This document shows positions 31,184 to 41,477 of a stretch of 50,506 nt of DNA, piece by piece; the first letter of the stretch is position 1; every line of letters starts with the position of its first letter. The notes under the pieces were generated by a model. It did no database searches. It had not been told where the DNA came from and was given only the letters and a program-made list of their open reading frames with translations. Made by a program: the position numbers and the translations under genes. The DNA is from Acanthaster planci (taxonomy: Eukaryota; Echinodermata; Asteroidea; Valvatida; Acanthasteridae), in assembly GCF_001949145.1 (NCBI RefSeq), contig NW_019091472.1, forward strand, positions 1 to 50,506, written 5' to 3'.

Positions 31184-32375
31184 CTAATCAAACTTGTTGG
31201 TGTTGGCAAGCTGCTCTTTCAGTGTTCTGTTTTCTTCCAAAAGTCGCCGGAGTTCTTTTTGTGATGCAGACAGAACATTACCTTCAAGGTCAGTTTGGCA
31301 AGCTGCTTTAGAAAGCTTACTTTCATCATCCACTGGTTGTGTCTCTTGGTCTGACCCGAGCTGTAAGAGAGCTTCCGCAGCATCATGTTTGCATTTCTGC
31401 TCTTGTCTCTTCACACTTCTTGCATACCTGAGTCTCGAGCGACTGAGCAACTATCTACCTTGTTGTGTCCAAGCTTCAAGCTGGGTGCCCAATCAGGATT
31501 AGTGGTATCATACAGTGTTGATGGCTTTCCTGTAATGTCAAATAAATATGGACAAAAAGAAGGGCTCATAAAAACATGGCCAACATAAACATAGTAAAAA
31601 ATTGGATATTTGCGTATTAATTTCGAGGGAAAGAAATATACAGTCATCTATTTACACACTTGACGTATAAAATGGGACTGGTCTCAAAAATTTAGAGTTT
31701 TCTTAGATTAATTATGTTTTGAAATTCTCCATTGCTAAATTTCACTGTCAACTATGGTCAACTGACCATTGATTGCATCTAATTTGCTTCCCTGGTGGCA
31801 TATTTTGAGCTGGAAAAAATTATTTCTGGGTGTTTTCTTTCTCATTACATTGTATTGGGGCCTTTTCATATTTTCCAGGATCCATGGCGAATATGAAAGA
31901 ATGTAGCTGGATGACTTGGAAAGCAGTGTCAGGAATGAGTATAACCAACTCCATGCTCTGACATGTCTGAGTCATGTAGCCTTGAAAGCCTACATGTACA
32001 GGCACTATCGGGAATCGGGGAAGTATACTATTACGGGGTGATATCGAGTCATAACTCTTACTAATTTAGCCAACCAATTTGGACATCCTACACATATTTT
32101 CAAAGTGCAATAAAATTTTGTTAATTTATACCAAGTAAGGTTCATTGCTACTCACCAGATATGAAGTGATCGGAGCATATTCGCGTGTACTGTAAGTTTC
32201 TGTCACTGATGTTTCTGGAAACCCCTGACAACCATTCCGTCCGTCTTTTTAGCGAAAGTATGTGAGTTGCGTCAACCTTCTCTTGTCACTACAGCAGGTA
32301 AACGATGAAAAGATTTCTTGTCACAATCCCCCCTGTTTCCACAGCCAAATACAGCACAAAAGTTGGCAATTTTCA
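31184..32375 (-). pseudogene. THAP-domain zinc-finger gene, split by an intron and decayed
   Basis: A THAP domain (C2CH DNA-binding zinc finger) can be followed on the minus strand. From about 32,370: ANFCAVFGCGNRGDCDKKSF then HRLPA gives the Cys pair and N-terminal core. In a shifted frame, LKRRTEWLSGVS gives the invariant Trp, then YTRICSDHFISG gives the CxxH pair, ending at a strong donor CTG|GTGAGT (32,156/32,155). The acceptor TTACAG|GAAAG at 31,529 restores phase with GKPSTLYDTTNPDWAPSLKL then GH. A coiled coil follows in another frame (31,450-31,184; LRRLLEENRTLKEQLANTN). The usual start Met is ATT here, and two frameshifts are needed (near 32,275 and 31,440). Retention of the intron rules out a retrocopy. 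Likely a dead or dying host gene. Confidence 0.7.
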
Positions 32376-32475
32376 ACAACCTACAGTACAAAACTCTCCA
32401 GTTCAAAACTTCCCGCGCGTGTGGAGTTGTATACACAGCTGACAAGTAAGGGTGTTGACGTCTCATGTATAATCC

Positions 32476-32506
32476 AAGATGGCCGATAAACAAAACCGTG
32501 ACGTCA
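32476..32506. promoter_or_regulatory. Candidate bidirectional promoter: YY1-like and CRE sites
   Basis: CCAAGATGGCCG (32,474-32,485) fits the YY1 core and TGACGTCA (32,499-32,506) is a perfect palindromic cAMP-response element. They lie about 110 bp upstream of the THAP coding start on minus. The spacing suits a TATA-less promoter; a plus-strand frame starts inside it at 32,479 but has no recognisable product. Confidence 0.4.
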
Positions 32507-32821
32507 TCGACGACGGGTCTATAGAGTTACATGCATTGATGGTCGCCGTTTACATTGAACCATGGAACCGGAAGTTAACGTGCAACTTCAGCGACCGTCC
32601 AATGGGAGTTTGCAAATCGTGGCGCGTTCGTCTTTGTGACGATATCACTTACGAACCGGATAGTGTCAATGTGCACGCAGTGGGCGGTGCTTACTGGATC
32701 GGGCATTACTTTTTCGCCCTCAGTGGCATTGTCCTCACAAAAATGGCTTAATTTTTCTGATTTGCTTAAGACAACATTTTACCATGACGCGTGTGTATTG
32801 GATTTACTTTTTTGCCTGCAG

Positions 32822-33009
32822 AGTTTATCTCTTTGAGAACTTCTTATCTGATTACGAATGTGATGGTTTGATGAGTGCCCACCACCGTCACGTGTCAGAG
32901 TACTCACAGGATCCCATAATATGTTTTGACTCTGTGGACACTCTTCAGAGACATCTTCTCAACACAAAATTCCACAAGGTCAAAGTCACAAGTCAAGATT
33001 TCACAGAAG
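32822..33009 (+). CDS. Host exon, start of a prolyl-4-hydroxylase-like 2OG-Fe(II) oxygenase domain
   Basis: Bounded by a good acceptor (TTTTTTGCCTGCAG|A) and donor (CACAGAAG|GTATGC). It encodes 62 residues beginning VYLFENFLSDYECDGLMSAH. The FLSDxECDxLM block is the typical opening of the P4H alpha-like dioxygenase domain. The rest (SVDTLQRHLLNTKFHKVKVT) precedes the iron-binding HxD...H, which would be in later exons not visible here. Its phase-2 acceptor matches the donor at 25,243. The next intron holds Polinton 2, beginning 425 bp downstream. The domain call is moderate because no catalytic residue is in this exon. Confidence 0.5.
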
Positions 33010-33428
33010 GTATGCATTAACCTCTTTCGTGTCACCCGGTCGTATACTGAACATAGTGGTTTCTCGAGTATCCTTACGATGGCTAACGACGTTTAGTTTG
33101 CATAGGTCAGTGCTTGAGCACAGTGTTACGAATAATCTCATGAAGTGACATTAACATATATATTTCATTGCCGAGCAAAACTGAGCGCAACAGATCATTT
33201 TCTGTGTCACCGAAAATCCCCCGCTGTTTGAGTTGCATGGGGGATGGGCTATTGAATTATCCCCCTACTTTGTTGTAGTGAGAAAAACCTTAAAGCGGAT
33301 TGTGAAGAATTTTTAGGATTTCCCTATGACTTAAAATGTTTGCAATATAACCGCAAAGGAAAACAATTTTTAAGCCATAAATCTTCCATTCTACGGGACA
33401 GGTTCCATGTTTGTCGCAAACCGAAGGA

Positions 33429-33434
33429 TGCATG
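33429..33434. repeat. Target-site duplication of Polinton 2, left copy
   Basis: TGCATG directly precedes the terminal AGTAGTGGGG. The right copy is GCATG at 46,765-46,769, or TGCATG if the last TIR base is counted. Polintons usually duplicate 6 bp. Confidence 0.65.
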
Positions 33435-33846
33435 AGTAGTGGGGATGGGACAGATGTCAGCCAGCCTCCATTGTCACCCTTTTCCAAAAACCCTCGATGA
33501 CCTCATCGACGAAAACCCCCTATACCTCATCGACCCTTTTCAAAAACGGTCCAAAACACCAACTTTTTAAAACCACTTTTCATTTTCGAAAAAAACCCTC
33601 CAATGCCTTATCGACAGTTTTCACCATTTTTAAAACCGGGGTCAAAAAAGCAAAAAGAACCTCTCACCCCTACTTTCAAGGGACTCCCCCCTTTTCACGT
33701 GACTTACCAGGCCAAACACCCCCTGACCTCTCACCCCTTTTCACGTGACTTCCCAGGCCCAGCAGGGACTTCCCCGCCCTCGTGACCTCCAAAACGGGAC
33801 TTCCCTGGCTCCCCGAACGCACTGAGAAAAAATGAGATAAAATTTA
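33435..33846 (+). repeat. Polinton 2 left terminal inverted repeat
   Basis: About 412 bp matching 46,335-46,764 in reverse with many substitutions and small indels. It contains CCTCGATGACCTCATCGACG, then two CACGTGACTT words about 50 bp apart, and ends at AATGAGATAAAATTT. Frames across it are shadows, not genes. Confidence 0.9.
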
Positions 33847-33894
33847 AAAACCTATATTAAAATAGAGAGAAAAACTAAGCCACAACGTCGACCT

Positions 33895-36800
33895 GTCTTG
33901 GCAGATTTTAGGCGATTAAAAAATCGTTTCTAGCAGACTTTGTCACACAATACAACACACCATTACCGCCACCCGCTAAAAAAAGACACGCCAAGCCCGA
34001 GCTCGTAAAAGCAATTCAAGCGAGTCAACGGCAATTTAGAAATCTCACCCACCAATCATATCACCAGCTTTTACAAATAGCACAAGGTAACGTAACAACT
34101 TCGACTTTACGGCCACGGAACAAAAGGAAAAATATTGCGAACAGACTTGATCACCGCGATTAAATCACACATAAAGCCGCAAGCAATTGAAGAAATAAAC
34201 ATTCGAAGAATCAGGCGATTTAAAGGCAATTATAGAAACTGGGAACTGGTGCCCCCCTTTTTGCTGACGACTTGATCCACTTTTTTGATTTTTACAAAAA
34301 GTTTATTCAGGAGAAAGCATTAGCCGAGTTTAAGGAAATCGGTTCATACAAATTGCAAATGGCCATAAAGGTAAAGTTCAAAGTGAAAAAGCCCGGAGTA
34401 GAGACCAAGTTAGGCGTTTTCACATTTATGAGTACAAACAATGCGGTCTTTTCTAAACAAGTAATTAAAGAAGCTTTAAGCCAACAATTTGCCAAACATC
34501 GAGGATGTCAAAGCTCACGAACAGCGTGGCTCGGGTTGGGTGTTTGGTAAAGTAGTCGCGTTTTAATCAAGGTGGCTAAACATAACCTGGTCGGAGCGAC
34601 TTACATTCCATTGCCAAAATATTTAGCAGATAAGAAGGCAATTGTCAAGGTCCAAAATAAAGACCAAGAGTGTATTCACTGGGCGTTGAGGGCTGCTTTA
34701 AAATTATATTCAGATCACGTAAATCATCAGTTGGAAACCAATACAAATTATTATATACACGACAAACGTACCTCGACTTACAACAAAGAAGACGGTTTAA
34801 ATTTCACAGACGTGGACTTTTCAACTCCTGTGTCACAGATTCCACGAATTGAATTACAAGACAACTTGGCAATTAAGGTATTTGGTTACTCAGAGAAAGA
34901 CGGTATTTACATACTTTACAAAACTTAACGCGCAGGCAAGCCCGTCAATTTACTCTACATTACCTAAGGTGAAAAGAGCCATTATTGCTGGATCAAGAAC
35001 TTTTCTCGGTTGATGAGTTACGTCAATAAACACGATGGCAAATCTTATTGGTGTTTCAAATGCCTATCTCACTTCCAAACGCAAGAAAGACTAGACAGGC
35101 ATCAAGGAGAATGGACACAGCAGCGTGCAAGGTTGTACTCCCCGAAAAAGGCAAAAACATTCTCAAGTTTGAAAACTATGAAAACAAACAAGACGCCCCT
35201 TCTGTCTTTTACTCAGATTTCGAATCTGTTTTGGAGTGCCTACCTCCTACTCACACAAACACGGTTAAAACACAAATTCACAATCCATGCAGCTATTCAT
35301 ATGCAATTGTTAGATGTGACGGCGTATGTATCAGTCGCGAGACTTACAGAGGCCCAGACGCGGCAGTTAAATTTGTGCAATCGCTGTCCAGAGAAGTCGC
35401 CACAATTAACGAAACATTTGCCGATCCCATGCCCTAACCTGGTCTCACGAATTACAAAAACTATACGACGAATGCCACGTATGCTGAATCTGCGAGAGGC
35501 CAATTTACAAAACTAAAGAGTCACACTGTTTATCCATACGAATATATAGACTCTTTCGATAAATTTGGAGAAACAAGTCTGTCTCCTCAAGCTGCTTTTT
35601 ACAGTTCGTTGAGGCAGCAGTCCGTTACTCCCGAAGAATATACCCGGGCCCAAAATGTATGGCAAGCCTTTGGTTGTCGAAATATCGGAGACTACCACGA
35701 TTTACACGTTGAAATGGACGTATTGTTACAAGCGGGCGTATTTGAAAACTTTCGACAAGTCTGCAAAATACATTACGATTTAGACCCGGCCAATTATTAC
35801 ACCTCGCCTCGGTTATCGTGGGATGCTCTTTTAAAGCACTCTGGCATCGAATTGGAGCTTTTGACAAACGTTGACAAACATCTATTTTTGAAAGGGCCAA
35901 ACGAGGTGGCATTTCGAGCGTTGGAGCAAAAGGTTACGCCAAAGCCGATAATCCAGATTTAAAAGATTACGACCCCAGCAAACCGACGTCACGTATCCTG
36001 TATTTAGACGCGAATAATTTATACAGATGGCCCACGAGTCAGCCTTTGCCCTTTAAACACTTTCGATGGGTTCACGACACGGGCAAATTTACTCCTGAGT
36101 ATATCTCGAAACTTTCCCCAAAGGCGTCAAAAGGGTACGTGCTCGAAGTAACTTTGGACTATCCAAACATTTGCACAACAAGCACAACGATTTCCCACTG
36201 GCACCCGAAAATTTATCTGTGCCAAACGAATGGTTGTCCGACTACCAAGAAAGATTTTATAGCAAACGGAGAGTGGGTTATGTCCATAGATAAACTCGTA
36301 TCCACTTTGAGTACCAAAAACAAATACATGTATGTCGTACATTATCGCACATCACAAAAATATCTGGAGCTCGGTTTACGGCTAAAACAAGTTCGCCAAG
36401 CAATGTCGTTTAAACAGGCATCTTGGATGAAAAGTTACATTGACAAAAACACAGAGCTACGTAAATTGGCAAAGTCCGACTTTGACAACGATTTTTCAAA
36501 TGATGAACAAGACGATGGAAAATGTGCGTTACCCCATCGACGGACACTTACTGAGAGATGTACAAGATGCCGATCGGTACAAGCGACTAACTTTTAAACC
36601 CAATTATAAAACTACTACCCCGTTTCAAGAGTGCGAGCTTTCATTTGTCGAAATGTACCGCATAAAAACAAATTTAAATAAGCCGGTATACTGCGGTGTA
36701 AGCATATTAAACCTTTCCAAAACTTTAATGTACGATCTCTATTACAACGAGTTAAAAGCCGATTTCAGCCCACACGTCTGTGTATTATATACCGATACGG

Positions 36801-37260
36801 ACAGCCTGCTCGTTCAAATTCAAACGGACAGTTTAAACAAGTACCTGCGTAAAAAGCGCAAATTATTTGACTTTAACAATTACCCAACAGATCATAAACT
36901 TTACGATCCGAAAAAATAAAAAGGTCATTGGTAAGATAAAGGACGAATTTGGAGGTCAAACAATTTCGGAAGTCGTTTGTATTAGACCAAAGATGTACTC
37001 TACATTAACCGAGCAACAAAATTTGAAAAAGGCAAAAGGCGTTACAAAAGTCGTAACCGAAAAAAGGTTGTCACACTAAGCCTACAAGAGGTGCGTGTTT
37101 GAAAAAAAGCAGTATTTTAATAAATAACAGCTTTTCAGATCTGACAAGCATCTGCTATTCACAGTCTCACAAAATAAATTTAGTCTGTCATCCTTGGACA
37201 CGAAGCGTTACGTGTTAAAAAATGGCGTGGACACTTAAGCCTACGGACATTATCATACAG
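33895..37260 (+). pseudogene. Polinton DNA polymerase B, decayed
   Basis: A family-B polymerase of the protein-primed type that would replicate the element, here spread over about eight frames. In order: N-terminal region (34,272-34,550 and 34,572-34,928, with NKDQECIHWALRAAL); a short C2H2-like zinc segment (YWCFKCLSHFQTQERLDRHQ, 35,058 on); 3'-5' exonuclease motif FYSDFES (35,207); the YPYEYIDSFDKFGET block and later exonuclease parts (35,609-35,960); polymerase motif A YLDANNLYRW (36,001); HYRTSQKYLELGL and the region before motif B (36,340-36,480); motif C YTDTDSLL (36,788); and a basic C-terminus with FGGQTISEVVCIRPKMYST. The motif B core (Asn-Ser-x-x-Gly) is missing around 36,500. It converges on and overlaps the integrase 3' region. 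Confidence 0.9.
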
Positions 37261-37293
37261 TTCAAGCTGGCGGTAATTCGGTGTCCTCAGGTA

Positions 37294-38280
37294 TCACTTA
37301 AGTTCTTCCCTAACAAAACCCCGCTTTGGCCCGTCTAATAAATAATACAAAGTAGGCCCCGTTTTCACGCACTTGCCGTTTACCCATTTAAATTGACTCG
37401 TGCGTTTGTCCACTTGATACACGTCCACGGCCCAAATTGGATCTGTAGCTCTTTTAACGGTACCACCTTCTTGCTCGCCCGCGTAGTATAAAATATCTAA
37501 CTAATATGTCTGAAGCGAGGGCCTTTTGGCGCGCTTCGCTTTTCGAGTGCACTAGACGTTTGTTTCACCCGGTCTAATTTGACGGCGTTTGGAGGCTCTT
37601 TGCCAATGAACCGCGGGTTTTCCTCGTTTAGCGATTTTTTCACTGGGGACAGACGTTTCGCCCATTCTACGTTACGTTCGCCCACATTTAACATTTCCTG
37701 TGCGTATTGATGGCCGAAACGCTCTGCCAAAGTGCGATTAAACCGGTCGATAATTCCCTGCGACTTGTGAACCCCCAGCTTCCCCACTTGAATTTCTGCC
37801 CCGTGTTTTGCCGTCAACTTTTTAAACTCGCCTTTAAATTCCGACCCCAAATCTACCATGACAAACTTTGGCCCAGTCAGAGGCGACCTTTTGTAAATTT
37901 ATTTAATTGCTTAGATTGCTTGTTGGGCAGTTTTACTCGTCAGTGGTTCGGCCTCTTTGTACCTCGAACCTATGTCGACTACGGTCAAAGCGTACTTGTA
38001 GGTTTTACGGTTCACGGCGATCCTAGGACAAGCATAAAGCGTCCAATTGATGTGCCTCGCTCGGTTTGACGAATTCGGATTGCAGCGTCGTAGGCCTGGG
38101 TACGTAGTCGGGCGCGGGTGAATAAATTTGCCAGATTGCTTGTTTCTTTAACCACGATCTCACCGCCGATTTTTCTGCCCCCGTCTTTTGATACAGGTGA
38201 TTTACGGCACTTTTACCTCGCCAATAGCCTTGTGGGCTGTAAAACAATTTTGAAAATTCTTTTTCTTTTGATTTATCCAT
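37294..38280 (-). pseudogene. Polinton retroviral-type integrase, decayed
   Basis: ATG at 38,280 (MDKSKEKEFSKLFYSP) opens 85 codons with the N-terminal helical domain and the first catalytic Asp (EAHQLDALCL). Shifted frames follow with YALTVVD and TSKTAQQAI. The frame 37,859-37,497 carries MVDLGSEFKGEFKKL (second Asp) and VHKSQGIIDRFNRTLAERF. The catalytic Glu of the Polinton 1 copy (VERFN) is Asp here (GAC, 37,746-37,748). The C-terminal domain continues in another frame (EQEGGTVKRATDPIW, then VYQVDKRTS) to the stop at 37,294. At least three frameshifts. A DDE transposase/integrase that would join element ends to target DNA. Confidence 0.88.
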
Positions 38281-38306
38281 TACTTTAAACTTTTTTGGAA
38301 ATAAAC

Positions 38307-38720
38307 TTAACTAAACCGGTAAGCTAAAAAACCTACCAAACCAGTTCCCCCTAAAATCCATACCAACTCGCGAATTTTTTGATCTTCCGAGGGTTCATAA
38401 AAATCGGACAATGTGCGTCCCAGAGGTAACGGTCACACGTTTTTACCCGTCAATTCGGCGTAGGCGTGCAACGTTTCGTCGACAAATGTCTCTTCACTTA
38501 CACGCTCTTGCCTCATGCGTTCGTTTAAAAAGTCCAGCATGTGCACGCGATTTTGTTCCGAGTCTTGTTTTGCTTGCACCAGTTGTTCCAACGCGAAGTT
38601 GTGTCTCTTTTGTTTCTCGTCTACTTTATTTTTTGCTAAGCTACTAAATAAAAAATTGTAACCAGGGAACGCCAATGCATTGACTATGGCTCCTCCTACC
38701 ATTATTACAGCACTCGCCAT
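38307..38720 (-). pseudogene. Polinton two-membrane-segment coiled-coil protein, one frameshift
   Basis: ATG at 38,720: membrane segment MASAVIMVGGAIVNALAFPG, then charged helix (NKVDEKQKRHNFALEQLVQA, then MLDFLNERMRQERVS) and YAELTGKNV. A frameshift near 38,433 leads into DFYEPSEDQKIREL and a second membrane segment (VWILGGTGLVGFLAYRFS), ending at 38,307, 27 bp before the integrase ATG. Homologous to 12,767-13,208 and to the fragment at 14,837-15,095. The co-directional order with integrase is kept in both elements. Confidence 0.6.
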
Positions 38721-38741
38721 TTAAAATATATAAATTTAAAC
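38721..38741. promoter_or_regulatory. 21-bp bidirectional TATA-like promoter, third copy
   Basis: TTAAAATATATAAATTTAAA then C is the entire interval between divergent ATGs at 38,720 and 38,742. Its length and self-complementarity match the copies at 12,746 and 15,096. Confidence 0.6.
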
Positions 38742-38864
38742 ATGGATAACGAAATTAAAGACAAGTTGATTGAAATTCAAACCTATCAAACAAACATCAA
38801 AGGTATGCTGGGTGACACACGTGCCGATATAGACCACCAGGGAGACATGCTTTTAGAGATTTAA
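38742..38864 (+). CDS. Polinton small helical protein, 40 aa
   Basis: MDNEIKDKLIEIQTYQTN, then GMLGDTRADIDH, ending at TAA 38,862. The TAA is followed by sequence that continues the homology to the 50-aa copy at 12,593-12,745 (VLAEVKAETF), so this copy may be truncated by a frameshift. Predicted helical; function unknown. Confidence 0.55.
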   Translation: MDNEIKDKLIEIQTYQTNIKGMLGDTRADIDHQGDMLLEI

Positions 38865-38997
38865 GGCGTATTGGCAGAAGTAAAGGCCGAAACGTTTGCA
38901 AGAGAAATCAATTTGCGTTTTCTTTCCTGTTTAATTAAAATTTTTACCTAGTTTTATTTTTTGAAAACCCAATTATAAAACCTATATAATAAGATAA

Positions 38998-40189
38998 ATG
39001 TCACAACAATACATTAGAAAATTAAACCCGAGTCGCAAGCTCAAAGTGCCTCGGGCCATCAAAGGCCAGAGACGCGAAGTCACCATCACACACAATCCGA
39101 GCACAATCGCAGCAGGTCATACGCTAAACGTGAAATTTCCCGCTTTAGGAATAGACGACGTAATCGTTCCGGGTACCGCGAAACTGGCTTTCACGTTGGT
39201 CCAAGATGGTGCATCGGACGATAACCAACAACTTGGCAAGGAACTTAGTCTCCGAACTCAACGTCAGTTTACAAGGCAACAAAATTGTCAGTAACCACAA
39301 CGCGGACGTGTTTCACAATTTCAAAGACAACTGGCTGCCCATGTCACAGACTAAAAACATGGCTTACTTAGCGGTAAAGATAAAGCCATTGCGGACGCCT
39401 TTAAAAATAGATACGCGATTCCGTTGGATACACCGTTGTTGACGGATCACAGTCCATTTTATCCGTCGGGTTTTAAAGAGCCTTGACATATCAGCTTACT
39501 TTCAAAAACCATGACAAGATGGTTAATTCGTCAGATACGGCCGCAGAATATTCAATCTCAGACTTGACCTTAAAATACGAAGTCGTAACCAACCGACACT
39601 TGGCTCAAACTTTGCGACGTAAACACAAAGGCGTCGTATATTACTTATTTGACCGGATCCATTCTTGGAAGAAACAGGTGGTAAATAAATCAGACACGAT
39701 GTGGAACAACAACATTGACCAAATCATTAAAAGTCTAAAGGGCGTTTTGATCCTATTTAAAGATCCGGCGGTCAAAAATCCTCAGCGATTCTACAATCCG
39801 CATATTGCGAAAACTGTGGTCACGGTCGAAGGTAAACAGAATCAACTGTACTCACAAGGACTGTTCGAGTACCAACATTGGAACGAAGTTACCAAGTTCG
39901 TGGGGATTCAGAAACAGAATTGGCTCGATCGGTAGTCAAAGATTTAAATTTGACAGGCATTAATATAGGCGAGTATTTGAAGGACAAGTACGGCCTCTGG
40001 CTAGATTTTAGGAGTTCGGACGACAACTCGCCGCATGGAACTGGTAGGCCTTTAGGCGGAGTCGCCGACATTGCGATCCAAATGGAAAGAACGGCAGAGA
40101 CGGCGGGACCTTTAATGATGTACGTATTTTTAATAATGGATGCACAATTAACTGTGGAAGATGGAAATTTTAAGAGCCTAGTGTATTAA
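38998..40189 (+). pseudogene. Polinton capsid protein A, decayed
   Basis: ATG at 38,998 is preceded by a CCTATATAATAAG box. Blocks in order: QREVTITHNPSTIAAGHTLN, FPALGIDDVIVPGTAKLAF, (shift) VSELNVSLQGNKIVSNHNAD, (shift) HSPFYPSGFKE, SISDLTLKYEVVTNRHLAQT, NNIDQIIKSLKGVLILFKD, FYNPHIAKTVVTVEGKQNQL, (shift) GEYLKDKYGLWLDFRSSDD and MYVFLIMDAQLTVEDG. Total about 395 codons with three or four frameshifts. Its beta-rich pattern and position before the ATPase fit a Polinton jelly-roll virion protein; I do not decide between major and minor capsid protein. Confidence 0.7.
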
Positions 40190-40234
40190 ATCGGGTTTAA
40201 GCAAAAAGTATAAAAATGTAAAAAAAAATGTAAA

Positions 40235-40845
40235 ATGTATAAAAATCCACACTGTGCCTTGTGGGTGATACGGGAAGTGGCAAAACCAAGTGGGTGCTCG
40301 ATTCATTGGAACGCGAGTATAAATTTAGCTTTGAGGCGATCTTGATAATTTGCCGGACCCTATTTAAAAACCAAACTTATTTGGGGTGGTTATGGGTTTA
40401 TACCAATGACAACGTATATTTATGCGACTTGGAAAAAGAGAACTTAGAATTAAATGAGGCAATTGACTTGTATCAAAAGGTTTTTAACGGGGTAAATATT
40501 TTGTTTATCATAGACGGTTGTGCCGCTAACCAATTTATCAAGTATCGCAAGAAATCGCAAAGAAGTAACACTTGCGCGCTAAGTAAAAGGGCTTTCAGTG
40601 GCAGGCATTATTTACACTCTTGTTGGCTATTAACGCAGAAATATAATGCCGTTTTAAAAGACTACAGAAGCAACACAGCGTGCGTAGCCATTTCCTATTG
40701 TAAAGATATATCGTCATTTGATCAAATGCTCGGCGAAAACGACGTAGTACCACACAAAGAGCGTGATCAAGTGAAACAGCATTTAAGAAATTTTAAATTT
40801 AGTAAATTAGTCGTCAGTACCAGGCCGCCTTTTTGTGGTTTTTAA
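40235..40845 (+). pseudogene. Polinton packaging ATPase (FtsK/HerA, A32-like), decayed
   Basis: ATG at 40,235 (MYKNPHCAL) is out of frame with the rest: a one-base shift at about 40,262 leads to Walker A GDTGSGKT (40,264-40,287). Then come FEAILIICRTLFKNQTYLGW, the Walker B strand ILFIID (Asp at 40,512), an ISGRHxxHS-like block (FSGRHYLHSCWLLTQKYNAV) and a C-terminal EENDV-type block (LGENDVVPHKERDQVKQHLR). The residue after the Walker B Asp is Gly where family members have a second acidic residue, which should hurt hydrolysis. From Walker A on the frame is open for 194 codons, making this one of the best preserved genes. It would pump DNA into capsids. Confidence 0.85.
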
Positions 40846-40892
40846 TGTAAATAAAACTTATAAAATATTTTATCAATTGCCAATAATTAACT

Positions 40893-41401
40893 ATGAATAG
40901 ACAATGCACCGAATGTAAGAAATTAAAAGAAATTTCTAATTTTAGAATAAAGTCAAATGGCGAGATTAATTTGAATTGCAACAACTGTATCGATAGAAAT
41001 ATAAAGAGTCTAAATAAGAACAAATGTATCCACGGAAAACAAAAATCCCAATGTGTTAAATGTGAGGGTGTTGGAATATGCAAGCATGGCAAAAGAAAAG
41101 ACAATGGCAAAATTTGTGGCAATGTTATTAAAATTTCTATTAGTCGCTGGTCTAAACAAGAAGATAAAGAGTATAATCGCTGTGACTCAAAAAATTTATT
41201 GATACCGATGTCTGCCGCGGGTTAACTAAAGATTATCCGTGTTGTTTTTCAGATTGCCAAGTTAAACTTCAATTTACTGAGCGTAAATCAGATTTGGGGA
41301 CCATTGAACGATTAGACAACTCTATAGGCCATATTAAAAGCAACTGCGTCTTACCTTGTTGGATTTGCAATTTAAAAAAAAATCTAACAAACTCAACTTA
41401 A
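40893..41401 (+). pseudogene. Polinton zinc-knuckle/HNH-like protein, one frameshift
   Basis: ATG at 40,893: MNRQCTECKKLKEISNF and CNNCIDRN give two CxxC knuckles, followed by two CxHGK repeats (KCIHGKQKSQCVKCEG and ICKHGKRKDNGKICG). A frameshift near 41,190 leads through FIDTDVCRGLTKDYPCC and VKLQFTERKSDLGT to ERLDNSIGHIKSNCVLPCWI then CNLKK. The DNSxGH...N...CxxCN block is the arrangement of zinc-containing HNH endonucleases. The related Polinton 1 gene lacks this end. It may be an element nuclease for resolution, packaging or recoding; a zinc-binding regulator is the alternative. Confidence 0.55.
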
Positions 41402-41477
41402 TTGACGAGCTAGAATAACCTATTTATTATTTATTTAATTCCTTGTTTTAGCTTAGTTCAAGCGTTTTAAAGTTCAG

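Noticed and set aside
32225-32276. 52-bp intron inside the THAP domain
   Set aside because: Phases would match, but the segment itself encodes the conserved LKRRTEWL block including the invariant Trp, so it is coding with a frameshift.
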